From positions 124,001 through 188,000 of the forward strand of contig NZ_CP160453.1 of assembly GCF_040744945.1 (NCBI RefSeq): DNA of 64,000 bases, given 5' to 3'. Below are positions 19,699 to 28,449 of this stretch, in pieces. A program made the position numbers and the translations under genes. Source of the DNA: Saccharothrix sp. HUAS TT1. GTDB lineage: Bacteria > Actinomycetota > Actinomycetes > Mycobacteriales > Pseudonocardiaceae. The notes beneath the pieces were generated by a model, which searched no databases, was not told the DNA's origin, and saw nothing but the letters and a program-made list of their open reading frames with translations. Numbering within the stretch: the stretch's first letter is position 1; every line of letters starts with the position of its first letter.

Positions 19699-20505
19699 AT
19701 GACCGCCACCCTCACCGCCGCACCGCGCTGGCGCGGCACCGACTTCGGCACCCAGGTGCTGGTGCTGACCCAGCGGTCGCTGCGCGCCCTGGTCAACGAC
19801 CCGCGCATGATCGTGTTCAGCGTCCTCCAGCCGCTGATCATGCTCACGCTGTTCAGCCAGATCTTCGCCAGCGTCGCGAACACCCCCGGTTTCCCGCAGG
19901 GCGTGGACTACATCGACTTCCTGATGCCCGCGATCCTGGTCAACACGGCCATGCAGTCCGCGCTCCAAGCGGGCGTGGGCTTGGTCACCGACATGAAGAA
20001 CGGCGTGCTGGCCCGGTTCCGCTCGCTGCCAGTGCAGCCGGGTTCGGTGCTGGTCGCGCGCAGCCTGTCCGACCTGGTCCGCACCGCCGCCCAGCTGCTG
20101 CTGATGCTGGTGTTCGCGGTCGTCGTGTTCGGCTTCTCCCCCGCGGGCGGCCTCGGGGGCATCGCGGCGGCGCTCGCGCTGGCGCTGGCCGTCGGGTGGG
20201 GGCTGAGCTGGATCTTCCTGGCCATCGCCGCCTGGCTGCGCAACGCCGAGCTGATGCAGACCGTCGGCTTCCTGGCGATGTTCCCGCTGATGTTCGCGTC
20301 CAGCGCGTACGTGCCGATCAACGGCCTGCCCGGCTGGCTCCAGGCGGTCGCCAACGTCAACCCGCTGACGTTCGCGGTCGACGCGGCGCGCTCCCTGGCG
20401 CTCGCCCAGCCCGTCACCGGCGTGGTCGGCGCCCTGGTCACAAGTGCCGCGCTGGCCGCCGCCGGGTGGGCGGTGGCCGTCCGCGGGTTCAAGCGCCCGC
20501 TCTAG
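19699..20505 (+). CDS. DrrB-type ABC-2 exporter permease
   Basis: The 268-residue protein is an ABC-2 type membrane permease with six predicted membrane segments (for example LLLMLVFAVVVFGF, IAAALALALAVGWGLSWIFL, TVGFLAMFPLMFASSAYVPI). It carries the family stretch FASSAYVPINGLPGWLQAVANVNPLTFAVDAAR characteristic of DrrB-like proteins. With the preceding ATPase it forms an efflux pump controlled by the TetR protein. Its end overlaps the tail of the convergent CopD-CtaG gene by 4 bp. Confidence 0.93.
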   Translation: MTATLTAAPRWRGTDFGTQVLVLTQRSLRALVNDPRMIVFSVLQPLIMLTLFSQIFASVANTPGFPQGVDYIDFLMPAILVNTAMQSALQAGVGLVTDMKNGVLARFRSLPVQPGSVLVARSLSDLVRTAAQLLLMLVFAVVVFGFSPAGGLGGIAAALALALAVGWGLSWIFLAIAAWLRNAELMQTVGFLAMFPLMFASSAYVPINGLPGWLQAVANVNPLTFAVDAARSLALAQPVTGVVGALVTSAALAAAGWAVAVRGFKRPL

Positions 20506-22454
20506 TCCTTGCCCGACATCTTGCGCAGCATCGCGTTGTACGCGGCGAGGTCCGCGTCACCGTCCGCGTCCGCCCGCCGGTCCGCCCGGCGGGCGTCGCG
20601 GCTGTCCGACCTGGCCCACTGCACCAGCAGCGCCACCATCACCACGATCAGCGGCACCTCGCCCGCCGCCCACGCGATGCCGCCGCCGAGCCGCTGGTCC
20701 TCCAGCTGCGACGTCACCCACGGCAGCCCGAGCGAGCGGTAGAAGTTGTCGCCGATCACGGTCTGCGAGCTCATCAGCACGATGCCGAAGAACGCGTGGA
20801 ACGGGATCGAGGCGAACAGCAGGCCCAGCCGGCCCAGCGGCGGCAACCGGTTCGGCGCCGGGTCGATGCCGATCACCGGCCAGTAGAAGACGTAGCCGAC
20901 CAGGATGAAGTGGGCGTTCATCAGCAGGTGCGCCCAGTGGTAGTCCAGCGCGCTGTCGAACAGCCCGGAGAAGTACAGGCCGTAGAACGAGCCCACGAAC
21001 AGCGCCAGCGCCACGAACGGGTTGGTCAGCACCTTCGCCACCGGCGAGTGCACGAACGCCAGCAGCCACTCCCGCGGCCCCGGCGGGTTGCCCTTGCCCG
21101 CCACCGGCAGCGCGCGCATCGCCAACGTCACCGGACCGCCCAGCACCAGCAGGATCGGCGCCAGCATGGACAGCAGCATGTGCGCTTCCATGTGGATGCT
21201 GAACATCGCGGGCGCATACCGGCCGATCCCCGACGACGTGGCGACCACCACGGTCAGGCAGCCCGCGACCCACGCGATCGTGCGACCGACCGGCCACGCG
21301 TCGCCGCGCTTGCGCAGCCGCCGCACGCCCAGCAGGTACAGCACCCCGAGCGCGATGAAGATCGAGCCGAAGACCAGGTCGAACCGCCAGTCGAACAGCA
21401 GCCGCGACAACGTCGGCGCGCCGAACAGGTCGTAGCCGATGCGCAGCTCCACCGTGCTCGGCAGCACCCGCCCCTCCACCGGCGGCGGCGTGCGGCTCAA
21501 CGCGGAGGCCAGGCCGAGCGTGAGGAACATCAGCAGCACCTCGACGCCCGCCAGCCTCACCAGCGCACGGCCGGAGCCGGTCGCCACGACCTCCTTGACG
21601 CTGCGCTCGCGCTGGAAGTAGCCGATGACGCCGAGCACGACCAGCGCGAGCGTCTTGGCCAGCACCAGCAGGCCGTAGTCGCTGCCGAACAGCTGGTCCA
21701 GCGGCAGCCGCACCCAGGCGTTGACCACGCCGGAGACCGCCATCACGACCCAGCACACCAGCGCGAGCTTCGAGAACCGCGTCGTGGCCAGCCCCAGGTG
21801 GTCCCCGCCGCGCCTGCCGTGCGCCAGCAGCGCGATCAGGCCGCCGACCCACAGCGCCGCGCCGACCAGGTGGAACAGCAGGCTGTTGGTGGCCACGTCG
21901 TGCGAACCGCCGCCCGACGAGTGCCCCGTCACGGCCACCGGCATCAGGGCGAACACGGACAGGAAGAACAGCGGCACCGTCCAGCCCCAGGACAGCACCA
22001 GCCGGCAGCCCAGCGCCAGCAGCGCCACCAGCACGGCCGTGATCATCCACGCCTTCGCCTGCTCCACCAGCCCGGCGACCTGGAACAGCACCGACGGGTC
22101 CAGCAGCGCCGTCACCGGCTGGCCCAGCGCGTCCGCCACCGTGAACGGCACCGACAGCACCGCGCCCAACGTCCACACCAGGGCGGCCCAGCCCGCGGTG
22201 CGCACGGCGGCGTAACCGTCCGCGGCCAGCGTCCCGCTGTCCTGCGGCGGCACGAGGAACGCGGCCATCAGCAGCGAGCCGACCACCACCACGGCGGCGG
22301 CCTCGGTCAGCACCCGCACGGCGATCAACCCGGAGGCGTCACCACCGGTCAGGACGATCAGCCCGACCGCGACCAGCGCGGCTATCGTCGTGCCGACGAC
22401 CAGGAGCGGCACGAGTCCGGTGCGCGGGGTGCGGGCAGGCGCTTCAGTGGACAC
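20502..22454 (-). CDS. CopD-CtaG fusion membrane protein (copper handling / cytochrome oxidase assembly)
   Basis: The 650-residue protein has about 15 hydrophobic segments. Residues 1-330 resemble CopD copper-uptake proteins (HLVGAALWVGGLIALLAHG, WVRLPLDQLFGSDYGLLVLAKT), and the rest resembles CtaG/Caa3_CtaG (FSIHMEAHMLLSMLAPILLVLGGPVT, LNAHFILVGYVFYWPVIGIDP), a cytochrome c oxidase assembly factor. Fused CopD-CtaG proteins are common in actinobacteria and probably deliver copper to the CuA/CuB sites. GTG 22454 is chosen because TACGCT lies 6 nt before it with no Shine-Dalgarno site, suggesting a leaderless mRNA. It is divergent from the DUF3558 lipoprotein gene. Confidence 0.9.
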   Translation of the reverse strand: MSTEAPARTPRTGLVPLLVVGTTIAALVAVGLIVLTGGDASGLIAVRVLTEAAAVVVVGSLLMAAFLVPPQDSGTLAADGYAAVRTAGWAALVWTLGAVLSVPFTVADALGQPVTALLDPSVLFQVAGLVEQAKAWMITAVLVALLALGCRLVLSWGWTVPLFFLSVFALMPVAVTGHSSGGGSHDVATNSLLFHLVGAALWVGGLIALLAHGRRGGDHLGLATTRFSKLALVCWVVMAVSGVVNAWVRLPLDQLFGSDYGLLVLAKTLALVVLGVIGYFQRERSVKEVVATGSGRALVRLAGVEVLLMFLTLGLASALSRTPPPVEGRVLPSTVELRIGYDLFGAPTLSRLLFDWRFDLVFGSIFIALGVLYLLGVRRLRKRGDAWPVGRTIAWVAGCLTVVVATSSGIGRYAPAMFSIHMEAHMLLSMLAPILLVLGGPVTLAMRALPVAGKGNPPGPREWLLAFVHSPVAKVLTNPFVALALFVGSFYGLYFSGLFDSALDYHWAHLLMNAHFILVGYVFYWPVIGIDPAPNRLPPLGRLGLLFASIPFHAFFGIVLMSSQTVIGDNFYRSLGLPWVTSQLEDQRLGGGIAWAAGEVPLIVVMVALLVQWARSDSRDARRADRRADADGDADLAAYNAMLRKMSGKD

Positions 22455-22533
22455 GTCACGAGCGTAGGCGGCACCACCGCACTGCCACCAACCGCCGGAC
22501 GTGCGCAGATCACACCCACTACCGTTGCTGGAC

Positions 22534-23109
22534 GTGACCAGCTCTCGCACCGCGCTGTGGATGGCGTCCGCGTTGCTCCTCTTGGCGGGGTGCAGCTACT
22601 CCGTCAACGGCGACGCGCTGCCGCAGGCCGGGGTCACGCCGCCGACGACGACGCCCGGCGCCGCCGCCGGTGGCGCGCCGAAGATCGCCAAGCAGCGCAC
22701 GGTCGTCGGCGTCGAGCCGTGCTCGCTGCTCACCGCCGACGACCTCAAGCCCATCGGGCCGTACAAGAAGGACCCCGTGCGGCAGGACGACGTGATCCAG
22801 GAGTCGTGCCAGTACGTGCTGGACGACGGCTCGCGGACCGGTCGCACCGTCGTCGCCGCGCTCTACCAGCAGTACGAGCAGGTGGCGAAGCGGCAGGCCA
22901 AGGGCCGCGAGGTGGTCGTGGACGGGCACTCGACGTGGGTGCTGTGCGACCTGAGCGGCAGCGAGATGGCGTGCACCGCGACCCTGGCGGTGAACGCCAA
23001 CCGCAGCGTCCTGGTGGCGATGGCCCAGCCGGGCGGCGTGCCCGAGCAGATGCTCGCCGCCATGCAGCCGCTGCTCAAGGCCGCGTTGAACCGACTTCCC
23101 GCCGCGTGA
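22534..23109 (+). CDS. DUF3558-type lipoprotein
   Basis: A 191-residue exported lipoprotein: signal peptide ALWMASALLLLAGC with a lipobox LLAGC, so Cys is lipidated at the membrane. The mature part has the DUF3558 pattern, VEPCSLLTADDLKPIG near the start and paired cysteines (SCQYVL, WVLCDLSG, MACTAT). The family is widespread in Pseudonocardiaceae with unknown function. The GTG at 22534 gives a compact signal peptide; TACCG-like sequence 8 nt upstream again fits a leaderless mRNA. Its 3' end overlaps the convergent MFS gene by 35 bp. Confidence 0.85.
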   Translation: MTSSRTALWMASALLLLAGCSYSVNGDALPQAGVTPPTTTPGAAAGGAPKIAKQRTVVGVEPCSLLTADDLKPIGPYKKDPVRQDDVIQESCQYVLDDGSRTGRTVVAALYQQYEQVAKRQAKGREVVVDGHSTWVLCDLSGSEMACTATLAVNANRSVLVAMAQPGGVPEQMLAAMQPLLKAALNRLPAA

Positions 23110-24262
23110 CCTCGCGGGCGCGGGACCGGCGCGTCAGCAGCACCAGCGGCACCATCAGCGCGATCACGCAGGCCACGAAGCCGAGCGAGACCGACAGGTT
23201 GGCCACGTGCGCCAAGCCGCCGACGAGCGGCGGGCCGAGCAGGAAACCGGTGTAGGCGACCGTCGTCACCAGGCCGATCTCGCGCTCACCGCCGGTGCCG
23301 TCGGCGCGCTTGCCCGCGTCACCGGCCAGGTCCATGATCACCGGGAACGCGAAGGCCAGGCCGAGGCCGACCAGGGCGAACCCGGCGTAGCCGACGGCGG
23401 CCAGCGGCACCAGCACGGCCAGCGCCAGCCCCGTCGCGGCGACCACCGCGCCCGCCGCGAGCAGCCGGTACGGGCCGACGCGGCGTTGCGCGGGCTCGCC
23501 GAGCAGGCGTGCGACGGCCATCGCGATGGAGAACCCGGCGTACGCCGCCGCCGCAGCGGCCTCGCTCACACCCCGCTCGTTGACGAAGAACAGCGCCGAC
23601 CAGTCCGACGCCGCGCCCTCGGCGATGGCCGAGCACAGCGTGACCGTCGCCAGCAGCCACAGCAGCGGCCGCTTGAGGACCGGGCGGTCGTCCTTCGGCG
23701 CGCCCGAGGTCTCGCCGGTGGCGCCCGGCACGGCCCTGATCACCCACGCGATCACCACCGCGCCGATCACCGCGACCGTGATCAGGTGCCTGGTCAGGCT
23801 CCAGCCGGCGGCCGCCGCACCCGCCGCGCCCAGCGAGCCGACCAGGCCGCCGACGCTGAAGCCCGCGTGGAACTGCGGCATCAGCGGCCGGTCCAGGCTG
23901 CGCGTGACGGCCACCGCGGCGACGTTCATGCCGACGTCCAGCGAAGCGCCGCACGCGCCCAGCACGAACAGCACCAGGCCGAGCTGGAAGGGCGTGTCGG
24001 CGAGCGTGAGGGCGGGCACGCCCACGACGGTGATCGACGCGCCGAGCACGACCAGCTTGCGGGCGCCGAACCGCGCGCACACCCTGGCCGCGAACGGCGC
24101 CGTGACCGCGAGGCCGACGCTCGCGCCGAACAGGGCCAGGCCGAGGGTGGCCTCGGTCGCACCGACCTGGGCCGCCACGGCGGGCATCCGGGCGGCCCAG
24201 GACAGGAACAGCGCCCCGTTGAACAGGAAGACCGCGAAGACGGCCAGGCGTGGCGTGGGCAT
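23075..24262 (-). CDS. MFS transporter (YbjJ/fucose-permease-like)
   Basis: The 395-residue protein has about 12 membrane segments and the MFS loop 2-3 motif AARVCARFGARKLVV. The stretch VLGACGASLDVGMNVAAVAV (DVGMN) and FHAGFSVGGLVGSLGA mark the YbjJ-like subgroup related to FucP-type sugar permeases. Substrate is unknown. It is divergent from a LacI regulator 63 bp away, and the LacI-type operator at 24278-24289 lies just 16 bp from its ATG, so it is likely repressed by that regulator and exports or imports a sugar-like compound. Confidence 0.88.
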   Translation of the reverse strand: MPTPRLAVFAVFLFNGALFLSWAARMPAVAAQVGATEATLGLALFGASVGLAVTAPFAARVCARFGARKLVVLGASITVVGVPALTLADTPFQLGLVLFVLGACGASLDVGMNVAAVAVTRSLDRPLMPQFHAGFSVGGLVGSLGAAGAAAAGWSLTRHLITVAVIGAVVIAWVIRAVPGATGETSGAPKDDRPVLKRPLLWLLATVTLCSAIAEGAASDWSALFFVNERGVSEAAAAAAYAGFSIAMAVARLLGEPAQRRVGPYRLLAAGAVVAATGLALAVLVPLAAVGYAGFALVGLGLAFAFPVIMDLAGDAGKRADGTGGEREIGLVTTVAYTGFLLGPPLVGGLAHVANLSVSLGFVACVIALMVPLVLLTRRSRAREVTRREVGSTRP

Positions 24263-24277
24263 GTCCCGAGTGTGAAC

Positions 24278-24289
24278 TAGAGCGCTTCA
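24278..24289. promoter_or_regulatory. LacI-family operator (AGCGCT core)
   Basis: TAGAGCGCTTCA has a palindromic AGCGCT core with a central CpG and outer T/A pair, the pattern of LacI-family operators (compare the CebR site with GAGCGCTC). It lies in the 62-bp gap between the divergent MFS gene and LacI gene. Confidence 0.65.
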
Positions 24290-24324
24290 GAACGTCCAAC
24301 GGATTACCTGGTTACGCTCATCAC

Positions 24325-25380
24325 GTGGACCGCCCTCGCAAGCCGACGCTCGACACGGTGGCCAGCGCGGTCGGCGTGTCGCGCGCCACGGTGTCCAACG
24401 CCTACAACCGACCGGACCAGCTCTCCGCCGCGTTGCGCGAGCGCATCCTGGAGACGGCGGCGTCCATCGGCTACGGCGGACCGGACCCGGTCGCGCGCAG
24501 CCTCGCGACCAGGCACAGCGCGGCCGTCGGGTTCATGCTCGGGCAGGGGCTGTCGGCGTCGTTCGCCGACGCGGCGCTGTCGATCGTGCTGGACGGGCTC
24601 GCGTCGACCGTGGACGGGCACGACCACTGCCTGGTGCTGATGCCGGGGCGGGACAAGGGCGGGCCGCGGCCGGAGACCGTGGCGCGGGCGCAGGCGGACG
24701 TCGTGGTGGCCTACTCGCTGCCGGACGACGCGCCCGCGCTGGCGGCCGTGCGGGCGCGCGGGCTGCCGCTGGTGGTGATCGACCAGCCCGTGCTGCCGGA
24801 CAGCGCGCGGGTCGAGGTGGACGACTTCGGCGGGGCCCGGCTGGCGGCGGCGTCGCTGTGGGCGTCGGGGCACCGGCGGTTCGGCGTGGTGACGTTCGCG
24901 CTGCACCCGGACGGGCACAACGGACCGGTGACACCCGCACGGCTGACGTCCACCTCGTTCCGGGTGACGCGGGACCGGCTGCACGGGTACCTGGACGTGA
25001 CGGGCGCGGACACGCCGGCGTGGGAGTGCTCGGGGAGCAGCCGGGAACTGGGCCGGGCGGGCGCCCGGGCGCTGCTGTCCGCGTCACCCCGGCCGACGGC
25101 GCTGCTGTGCGCTTCGGACGAGCTGGCGTTCGGCGCCCTGCAGGCCGTTCGCGACCTGGGGCTGCGCGTGCCGGACGACGTGTCGGTGATCGGCTTCGAC
25201 GACGTGCCCGCCGCCGAACACTCAGACCCACCTCTGACTACCGTGCGTCAACCCCTGGTCGAGAAGGGCCGCCAAGCGGGCGAACTGGCCCTCCGCCTCC
25301 TCGACGGCGGCAGACCGGGCGAGCCGACCAGACTGTCGGTTTCCCTCGTCCAGCGCGACTCGACGGCCCCTAGAAAGTGA
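24325..25380 (+). CDS. LacI-family transcriptional regulator
   Basis: A 351-residue LacI-type regulator: helix-turn-helix DRPRKPTLDTVASAVGVSRA and TVSNAYNRPDQLS at residues 2-34, then a sugar-binding-protein-like domain ending SVIGFDDVPAAEHSDPPLTTVRQP. GTG 24325 is chosen because it places the helix-turn-helix at the N-terminus and TACGCT lies exactly 6 nt upstream (leaderless). It most likely represses the divergent MFS gene and itself through the site at 24278-24289. The stop codon is embedded in an inverted repeat. Confidence 0.9.
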   Translation: MDRPRKPTLDTVASAVGVSRATVSNAYNRPDQLSAALRERILETAASIGYGGPDPVARSLATRHSAAVGFMLGQGLSASFADAALSIVLDGLASTVDGHDHCLVLMPGRDKGGPRPETVARAQADVVVAYSLPDDAPALAAVRARGLPLVVIDQPVLPDSARVEVDDFGGARLAAASLWASGHRRFGVVTFALHPDGHNGPVTPARLTSTSFRVTRDRLHGYLDVTGADTPAWECSGSSRELGRAGARALLSASPRPTALLCASDELAFGALQAVRDLGLRVPDDVSVIGFDDVPAAEHSDPPLTTVRQPLVEKGRQAGELALRLLDGGRPGEPTRLSVSLVQRDSTAPRK

Positions 25381-25396
25381 TCCACATCACTTTCTA
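25371..25396. terminator. Inverted repeat at the end of the LacI gene
   Basis: TAGAAAGTGAT (25371-25381) and ATCACTTTCTA (25386-25396) are perfect 11-bp arms with a 4-nt loop; the LacI stop codon TGA is inside the left arm. It probably terminates the LacI transcript before the tRNA gene, although the stem is unusually AT-rich for this genome. Confidence 0.55.
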
Positions 25397-25506
25397 CCCA
25401 TCTTGATCACCCTTCCGGTGCCTGGACGGAAACGCGACGAGTCTTCCGGACGATGTGTCCGGTGGGGCGGCTACGCTGCTACAGCGCGTGGTCAACAGCC
25501 CCTCCA

Positions 25507-25579
25507 GCCTCCGTAGCTCAGTGGAGAGAGCGAGGGACTTCTAATCCCGAGGTCGCAGGTTCGAATCCTGCCGGGGGCG
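25507..25579 (+). tRNA. tRNA-Arg (UCU anticodon), integration target
   Basis: A 73-nt tRNA: acceptor GCCTCCG pairs with CGGGGGC (25572-25578), D-arm GCTC/GAGC, anticodon stem GGGA/TCCC with loop CTTCTAA giving anticodon TCT, and T-arm GCAGG-TTCGAAT-CCTGC. CCA is not encoded. From 25538, in the anticodon loop, to 25606 the sequence is identical to 38510-38578, so the 3' half was supplied by the integrated element and the gene is restored intact at attL. Confidence 0.95.
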
Positions 25580-25606
25580 CTGGAACGGTGAACCCCTGAC
25601 CTGCAC
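25538..25606 (+). repeat. attL: left 69-bp attachment repeat
   Basis: This is identical to 38510-38578. Identity starts at the first base of the tRNA anticodon loop (CTTCTAA), the usual crossover place of tRNA-targeting tyrosine recombinases, and runs past the tRNA 3' end into the terminator hairpin. Confidence 0.93.
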
Positions 25607-25620
25607 AGACAGGTCAGGGG
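25593..25620. terminator. tRNA-Arg terminator hairpin (element-borne copy)
   Basis: CCCCTGACCTG (25593-25603) pairs with CAGGTCAGGGG (25610-25620) around a 6-nt loop. The same stem occurs after attR with a 10-nt loop, so the element carries its own copy of the tRNA terminator. Confidence 0.7.
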
Positions 25621-25651
25621 TCACCAACGGTGACGGGTGCAGGCTCGATCA

Positions 25652-25668
25652 TGGAGCCTCACGTGGAG
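25652..25668 (+). repeat. Candidate arm-type integrase site, left copy
   Basis: TGGAGCCTCACGTGGAG is repeated exactly and in the same orientation at 38397-38413 near attR. The two copies flank the attachment core in the circular form, as arm-type integrase or Xis sites do. This left copy lies about 13 bp upstream of the -10-like TAGACT (25681-25686) of int, so binding could also regulate int. Confidence 0.6.
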
Positions 25669-25692
25669 TCTGGGCGGTCCTAGACTGGCTCT

Positions 25693-27273
25693 ATGAGCCC
25701 TCGTAAGACCCCCACGAAGGCTGCCCAGCGGGGCGAGATCCTGGTCCTGCCCAGCGGCTCGCTCAAGGTCCGCGTCTACGCGGGCAAGGACCCCCTGACC
25801 GGCAAGAAGAACTTCCTGACGGAGACGATCTCCCACAAGACCCCGGACTACCGGAAGGTCGCGGAGCGGACTCGGACCAAGCTGCTCAACCAGGTGGACG
25901 AACGTCGTGCCCCGCGCACGACCGCCACAGTCAACATGTTGATGGACAGGTATGAGCAGCACCTGGACGTAGACCGGAGCACGGAGATCGGCTACCGCCG
26001 GAACATCCGGCTCCACATCCGGCCACTGCTCGGAACCTTGCAGCTCGGCAAGGACCTGCACGGCGAGACTTGGGACTCCTTCAACGCCACGCTGAAGCAG
26101 TGCTCGAAGCACTGCGGAGGCAAGGGGAAGTTCATCGAGCACCGCAAGGCCGGCGAACACGAGTGCACGGACAAGTGCAGGGTGCACAAGTGTGAAGGAT
26201 TGTCCGACTCGACGATTCGCAAGGTCTACTCGTGCTTGAGCGGAGCCATGAAGCTCGCGCTTCGGTGGGGTTGGATCACGGTCAACCCCTTGGATGTGGC
26301 GACGCAGCCGAAAGCACCCAAGTCGAAGCCCCATCCCCCGTCAGCCGAAGAGGCTGCTGTCATCGTCAACGAGGCTTTCCGGGACTTCACTTGGGGAATG
26401 CTCGTGTGGTTGACGATGGTGACTGGTTTCCGCCGTGGCGAGCTGTGCGGGGTCCGGATCGCCGACGTCGATTTCGCCCAGCGGGTCCTGACCGTCGAAG
26501 TCGCCGTGGGGCAAGAGGGCGGCCAGACGTGGGAGACCGATCCGAAGGACCACCAGAAGCGGAGAATCGCACTGGACGAGACGACTTGGAGTCTGCTCCT
26601 GGTCTACTTCGAGCACATCAAGAGCACTGCTGCTGAAGCAGGCGTGGCACTGGCGCCCAAGGGCAGGTTGTTCTCACGGGCCATTGACCACAGCACTCCA
26701 CTCAAGCCGGACTCCGTCTCCCAGCGCTACTCGCGCATGTGCGCGCGCCTTGACGTGAAGACGAACCTGCACGCCCTGCGCCACTACAGCGCGACTGAAC
26801 TGATCGCGGCAGGCGTGGACCCCCGGACCGTCGCAGGCCGCCTGGGTCACGGTGGGGGCGGTTCAACGACGCTCAAGGTGTACTCGGCATGGCGGTCGGA
26901 AGCCGACCAGCGCGCGGCGTCCACGCTCACCGGCCGGATGCCGACGCCACCCATCAAGCTGGATCAAACCGGAAAGGTGGTTTCGACACTTGAGCCGAAG
27001 ATCACCGGGCCGTATCGGCAGATCGCTGCCGACCTTCGCGGAGCCATTGCATGTGGCGCGCTCCGTCCGGGTGATTCACTGCCGACGGTGCACGAACTCA
27101 CCGCGCGGTACGGCGTGTCAGCGGGTACGGCAAACCGCGCGGTCGCTGAACTCAAGGAACAGGGATTGGTGCACGCGAGTCGCGGTAAGCGGGCGGTGGT
27201 GCTCGACCCATCCGCTACCGGCACGCATTCGGCCGAGATTGTCGAACTGCGGGCTAACCAGAAAGGTCGCTAG
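25693..27273 (+). CDS. int: Tyrosine site-specific integrase with C-terminal GntR winged helix
   Basis: A 526-residue integrase that should recombine attP with the tRNA-Arg attB. The catalytic domain shows Arg247 (TGFRRGE), His360 and Arg363 (LHALRHY), His386 (RLGHG) and nucleophile Tyr397 (LKVYSAW). The core-binding domain contains a Cys/His-rich insert (CSKHC ... CTDKCRVHKC, residues 137-167) typical of actinobacterial AICE integrases and possibly zinc-binding. Unusually, residues 437-505 form a GntR-type winged helix (GPYRQIAADLRGAIACGALR, then ELTARYGVSAGTANRAVAEL). ATG 25693 lies 6 nt after TAGACT, so the message may be leaderless. It sits next to attL in the standard place. Confidence 0.93.
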   Translation: MSPRKTPTKAAQRGEILVLPSGSLKVRVYAGKDPLTGKKNFLTETISHKTPDYRKVAERTRTKLLNQVDERRAPRTTATVNMLMDRYEQHLDVDRSTEIGYRRNIRLHIRPLLGTLQLGKDLHGETWDSFNATLKQCSKHCGGKGKFIEHRKAGEHECTDKCRVHKCEGLSDSTIRKVYSCLSGAMKLALRWGWITVNPLDVATQPKAPKSKPHPPSAEEAAVIVNEAFRDFTWGMLVWLTMVTGFRRGELCGVRIADVDFAQRVLTVEVAVGQEGGQTWETDPKDHQKRRIALDETTWSLLLVYFEHIKSTAAEAGVALAPKGRLFSRAIDHSTPLKPDSVSQRYSRMCARLDVKTNLHALRHYSATELIAAGVDPRTVAGRLGHGGGGSTTLKVYSAWRSEADQRAASTLTGRMPTPPIKLDQTGKVVSTLEPKITGPYRQIAADLRGAIACGALRPGDSLPTVHELTARYGVSAGTANRAVAELKEQGLVHASRGKRAVVLDPSATGTHSAEIVELRANQKGR

Positions 27274-27276
27274 CCG

Positions 27277-28431
27277 TCAACTGATCAGCGCTTCGAGTCG
27301 CTGCCGTTGGCGAACTGATCCGACTTGTGCAGCGAGAAGCCGTGCGCGCTCGGCGTGCGCGGAAACCTCGTGCCGTTCACCGTGTACCGACAACACTTGT
27401 ACGAGGTCTACCCGGAGAGCCGTTTCCGCCCGTGCGAAGTCGGGGTGCAGACGGTCGAGAACGCCTGACAGCACCTCCACCGCCGCAGGTTCGCCGAGCC
27501 TTGCCAACGCACTTCCGCGCCACCTCGCAAGATGCGTTTCATCGAACACCAGGTAAGGCGCTTCGGTACCCCCTGGCCGATCGGACATGATCCACGCGGC
27601 GTGGTCGAACGCGCGAAGACCGTTGTCCCGGTCGCCGGCTGCGGCCAGCGCTTCACCATGACCGGCCAACAGCCACGATGTGAGCAGTCCTGGCGCGCGG
27701 TGTTCCGCAACAGCGCACGCGTAGCGGGTCAGCTCGACGGCGGTATCCGGTTCGCCGATGTCGAGCAGGACGACCGCTTGGCCGGCGCAGGCGTAAGCCT
27801 CCAGAGCACTCGACTCGGCGACGCGTGCCGCGCTCCTGGCTTTGTCGTAGTGCTCCCAGGATTCGCGAAGCAAGCCCTGGTCGAGCGACTGCCATCCGGC
27901 GAGGGTGCATGCGTCGACCAGCACCCGCGCTAGTGCGGCTCTCGACCGTTGATCAAGGACGTTGCCGAGCAGTCCCCACATCTGGTCGATTTGGGCGCGC
28001 AGCTCGCCGAGCAGCGCCGACGCTCCCAGCCGTCGATCAATCACCCGCGTCAGGTCCAGCTTCTGCTGGAACAGCGAGACGGTCCCCTGGTCGACTGCCC
28101 GCCCGGACGTAATTCGTGCTCGCAGCTCCAGTGCCTCACCGGTCCACGACTGCGTCTCGGACGGTGTGGGCGCTGATGGCTTGAGCAGCCGGTCGATCGG
28201 CACTCCGAGCATTTCCTCAAGCAGCCGCTTGGTGCCTGCTCGTACCGGCCCCAGCGGTCGGCCGTCAGCGCGTTGGCCGGTTGCCAAGCGGTGGACGTGG
28301 CGAGTGCTCAGCGTGGCGTCAATGCCGTGTTCGTACGCGAACCGGTTGGCCCGTTCGGCGAACTCCTCGGCGGTCAGGCCGCGCTCGTGGAGCAGTTCGC
28401 TCAGCAGCGTGCGGCGGTGCTCTGACCCCAT
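27277..28431 (-). CDS. HTH regulator with TPR-like sensor domain (element-borne)
   Basis: The 384-residue protein has an N-terminal HTH-like region (LLSELLHERGLTAEEFAERANRF, then STRHVHRLATGQRADGRPLG) and a helical TPR-like C-terminus (AGQAVVLLDIGEPDTAVELTRYA, GHGEALAAAGDRDNGLRAFDHA) ending in RQRQRLEALIS. It is a paralogue of the 390-residue protein at 34684-35856. Such XRE-TPR proteins in actinomycetes often respond to peptides or partner proteins. It is convergent with int, ending 3 bp from it, and its start faces the operon at 28566 across a region with two copies of the CGCT-N6-AGCG motif. Confidence 0.8.
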   Translation of the reverse strand: MGSEHRRTLLSELLHERGLTAEEFAERANRFAYEHGIDATLSTRHVHRLATGQRADGRPLGPVRAGTKRLLEEMLGVPIDRLLKPSAPTPSETQSWTGEALELRARITSGRAVDQGTVSLFQQKLDLTRVIDRRLGASALLGELRAQIDQMWGLLGNVLDQRSRAALARVLVDACTLAGWQSLDQGLLRESWEHYDKARSAARVAESSALEAYACAGQAVVLLDIGEPDTAVELTRYACAVAEHRAPGLLTSWLLAGHGEALAAAGDRDNGLRAFDHAAWIMSDRPGGTEAPYLVFDETHLARWRGSALARLGEPAAVEVLSGVLDRLHPDFARAETALRVDLVQVLSVHGERHEVSAHAERARLLAAQVGSVRQRQRLEALIS

Positions 28432-28449
28432 CGGATGATCTCCATATCA

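Noticed and set aside
20196..23255. 1019-codon plus-strand frame across CopD-CtaG and the lipoprotein
   Set aside because: Shadow frame; the CopD-CtaG and DUF3558 genes explain the region.
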